From Phosphoribacter sp044220725 (GTDB lineage: Bacteria; Actinomycetota; Actinomycetes; Actinomycetales; Dermatophilaceae): 5,389 nt of DNA. The translations under genes were made by a program, and so were the position numbers. The notes beneath the pieces were generated by a model, which saw nothing but the letters and a program-made list of their open reading frames with translations, was not told the origin of the DNA and did not search any database. Shown piece by piece: positions 5,036 to 5,389 of the stretch; within the stretch, counting starts at the first letter, position 1, and each line of letters begins with the position of its first letter. The stretch is taken from NCBI GenBank assembly GCA_044220725.1, contig JBGAQN010000107.1:1-5389 (forward strand). Reading direction: 5' to 3'.

Positions 5036-5389
5036 CGGCAGCTGCGCGTAATCCGGAGGGCCCCAATGGATCCGCACCGCAGAGGGGGTGACGAAGGCCG
5101 GGACGGCGATGACCGCGCGCACCGGCCAGCTCGCTGGGCGGGTGGCTCCGGCCGCTGGGAGGACCCGGCCCTCCACGTCGAGATCCGGCCCCGGGGTGGC
5201 TTGCGGAACACAGGCCGGGTATGCCGTGGCGTCCCGTCCGCCGGCCGGCGTCACCTTGCCGCCGGCGGTGCCGAACACCCGCCCCGCCTGGTCGACCAGT
5301 TCGACGGAGCAGCCGGTCAAGGGAACGGTCGGCTCGGCCGCGAAGGTGAGTTCGATCTCCCAGAGCCGGGTCCCGGGAGCCGCCGTGAG
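5027..5389 (-). CDS. C-terminal part of an unknown, possibly exported protein (runs off the right edge)
   Basis: The final 120 codons and stop of a minus-strand gene are present; the start lies beyond the window. I do not recognise the family. The visible part alternates hydrophobic and polar residues in a beta-rich way (LWEIELTF, CSVELVDQAGRVFG, VRAVIAVPAFV, AVRIHWGPPDY). It has two cysteines, at 27 and 60 of the visible part, that could pair if the protein is outside the cytoplasm. The Pro/Gly content and the 'W..ELTF ... GR ... C ... VR..W..PDY..LPL' layout remind me of actinobacterial hypothetical proteins with an N-terminal anchor, but that end is not seen. Third positions are strongly G/C in this frame, which supports it over the opposite-strand reading frame. 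A TTG at 5320 is an internal codon, not the start, because the frame stays open to the edge. Confidence 0.7.
   Translation of the reverse strand, partial: LTAAPGTRLWEIELTFAAEPTVPLTGCSVELVDQAGRVFGTAGGKVTPAGGRDATAYPACVPQATPGPDLDVEGRVLPAAGATRPASWPVRAVIAVPAFVTPSAVRIHWGPPDYAQLPLL

Larger units (their letters stand above)
671..5226. repeat. six dispersed copies of the octamer GTATGCCG / CGGCATAC
   Basis: Exact copies occur at 671-678 (+), 933-940 (-), 2265-2272 (+), 2450-2457 (-), 4917-4924 (-) and 5219-5226 (+), where the sign gives the strand carrying GTATGCCG. All are inside coding regions, in five different genes. Of the seven GTATG or CATAC pentamers I found by eye, six belong to this octamer. 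The coordinates given span the first to the last copy; the intervening DNA is not repeated. Confidence 0.7.

Noticed and set aside
5066..5389. Plus-strand open frame from an ATG at 5066 with ggaggg (5055-5060) upstream, open to the right edge
   Set aside because: The translation is dominated by Gly, Arg and Asp with few hydrophobic residues, and its third positions are less G/C-biased than the opposite-strand frame, which also gives a more natural protein. The ribosome-binding-like site is probably chance.

Overview
The window reads as chromosomal DNA from a high-GC actinobacterium. Codon third positions are strongly G/C and genes are closely packed. Several products are typical of Actinobacteria: a Ddn-like (F420-type) oxidoreductase, an SPFH protein paired with an Arc-like ribbon-helix-helix protein, and the small two-helix membrane protein often mislabelled 'LigA'. 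The overall flavour resembles Micrococcales such as Intrasporangiaceae, but that placement is an inference from general resemblance. I see no tRNA, rRNA, CRISPR array, insertion sequence, prophage gene or integration scar.

Layout from left to right. Positions 1-146 hold no gene I can defend. A 196-aa membrane protein (210-800, +) follows, preceded by a small inverted repeat that may be its operator. A strong GC hairpin (825-848) separates it from a convergent minus-strand pair: the SPFH-domain membrane protein (1129-2127, -) and, 7 nt downstream, an 84-residue ribbon-helix-helix DNA-binding protein (867-1121, -). In front of that pair lie two adjacent 11-bp repeats and a 10-bp palindrome (2150-2173), a good candidate operator for the encoded RHH protein. 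Next on the minus strand is a Ddn/DUF385-type nitroreductase-like protein (2214-2645). It is divergent from a polyphosphate kinase 2 gene (ppk2, 2731-3747, +), across an 85-bp gap that must hold both promoters. ppk2 is followed after 7 nt by a GTG-started polytopic membrane protein of unknown family (3755-5035, +). That gene overlaps tail to tail by 9 bp with a partial minus-strand gene of unknown function running off the right edge (5027-5389).

Probable working units are the autoregulated SPFH-RHH operon and the ppk2-membrane protein operon. PPK2 links polyphosphate to nucleotide pools. Whether its membrane partner has any polyphosphate role cannot be told from sequence. The most unexpected pattern is an octamer, GTATGCCG or its complement. 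I found it six times, always inside genes and in three different codon phases, often at the cost of a GC-preferred codon. This looks like a genome-wide signal or bias rather than a protein constraint. Otherwise the window is fairly ordinary, and I found no convincing new multi-gene system.
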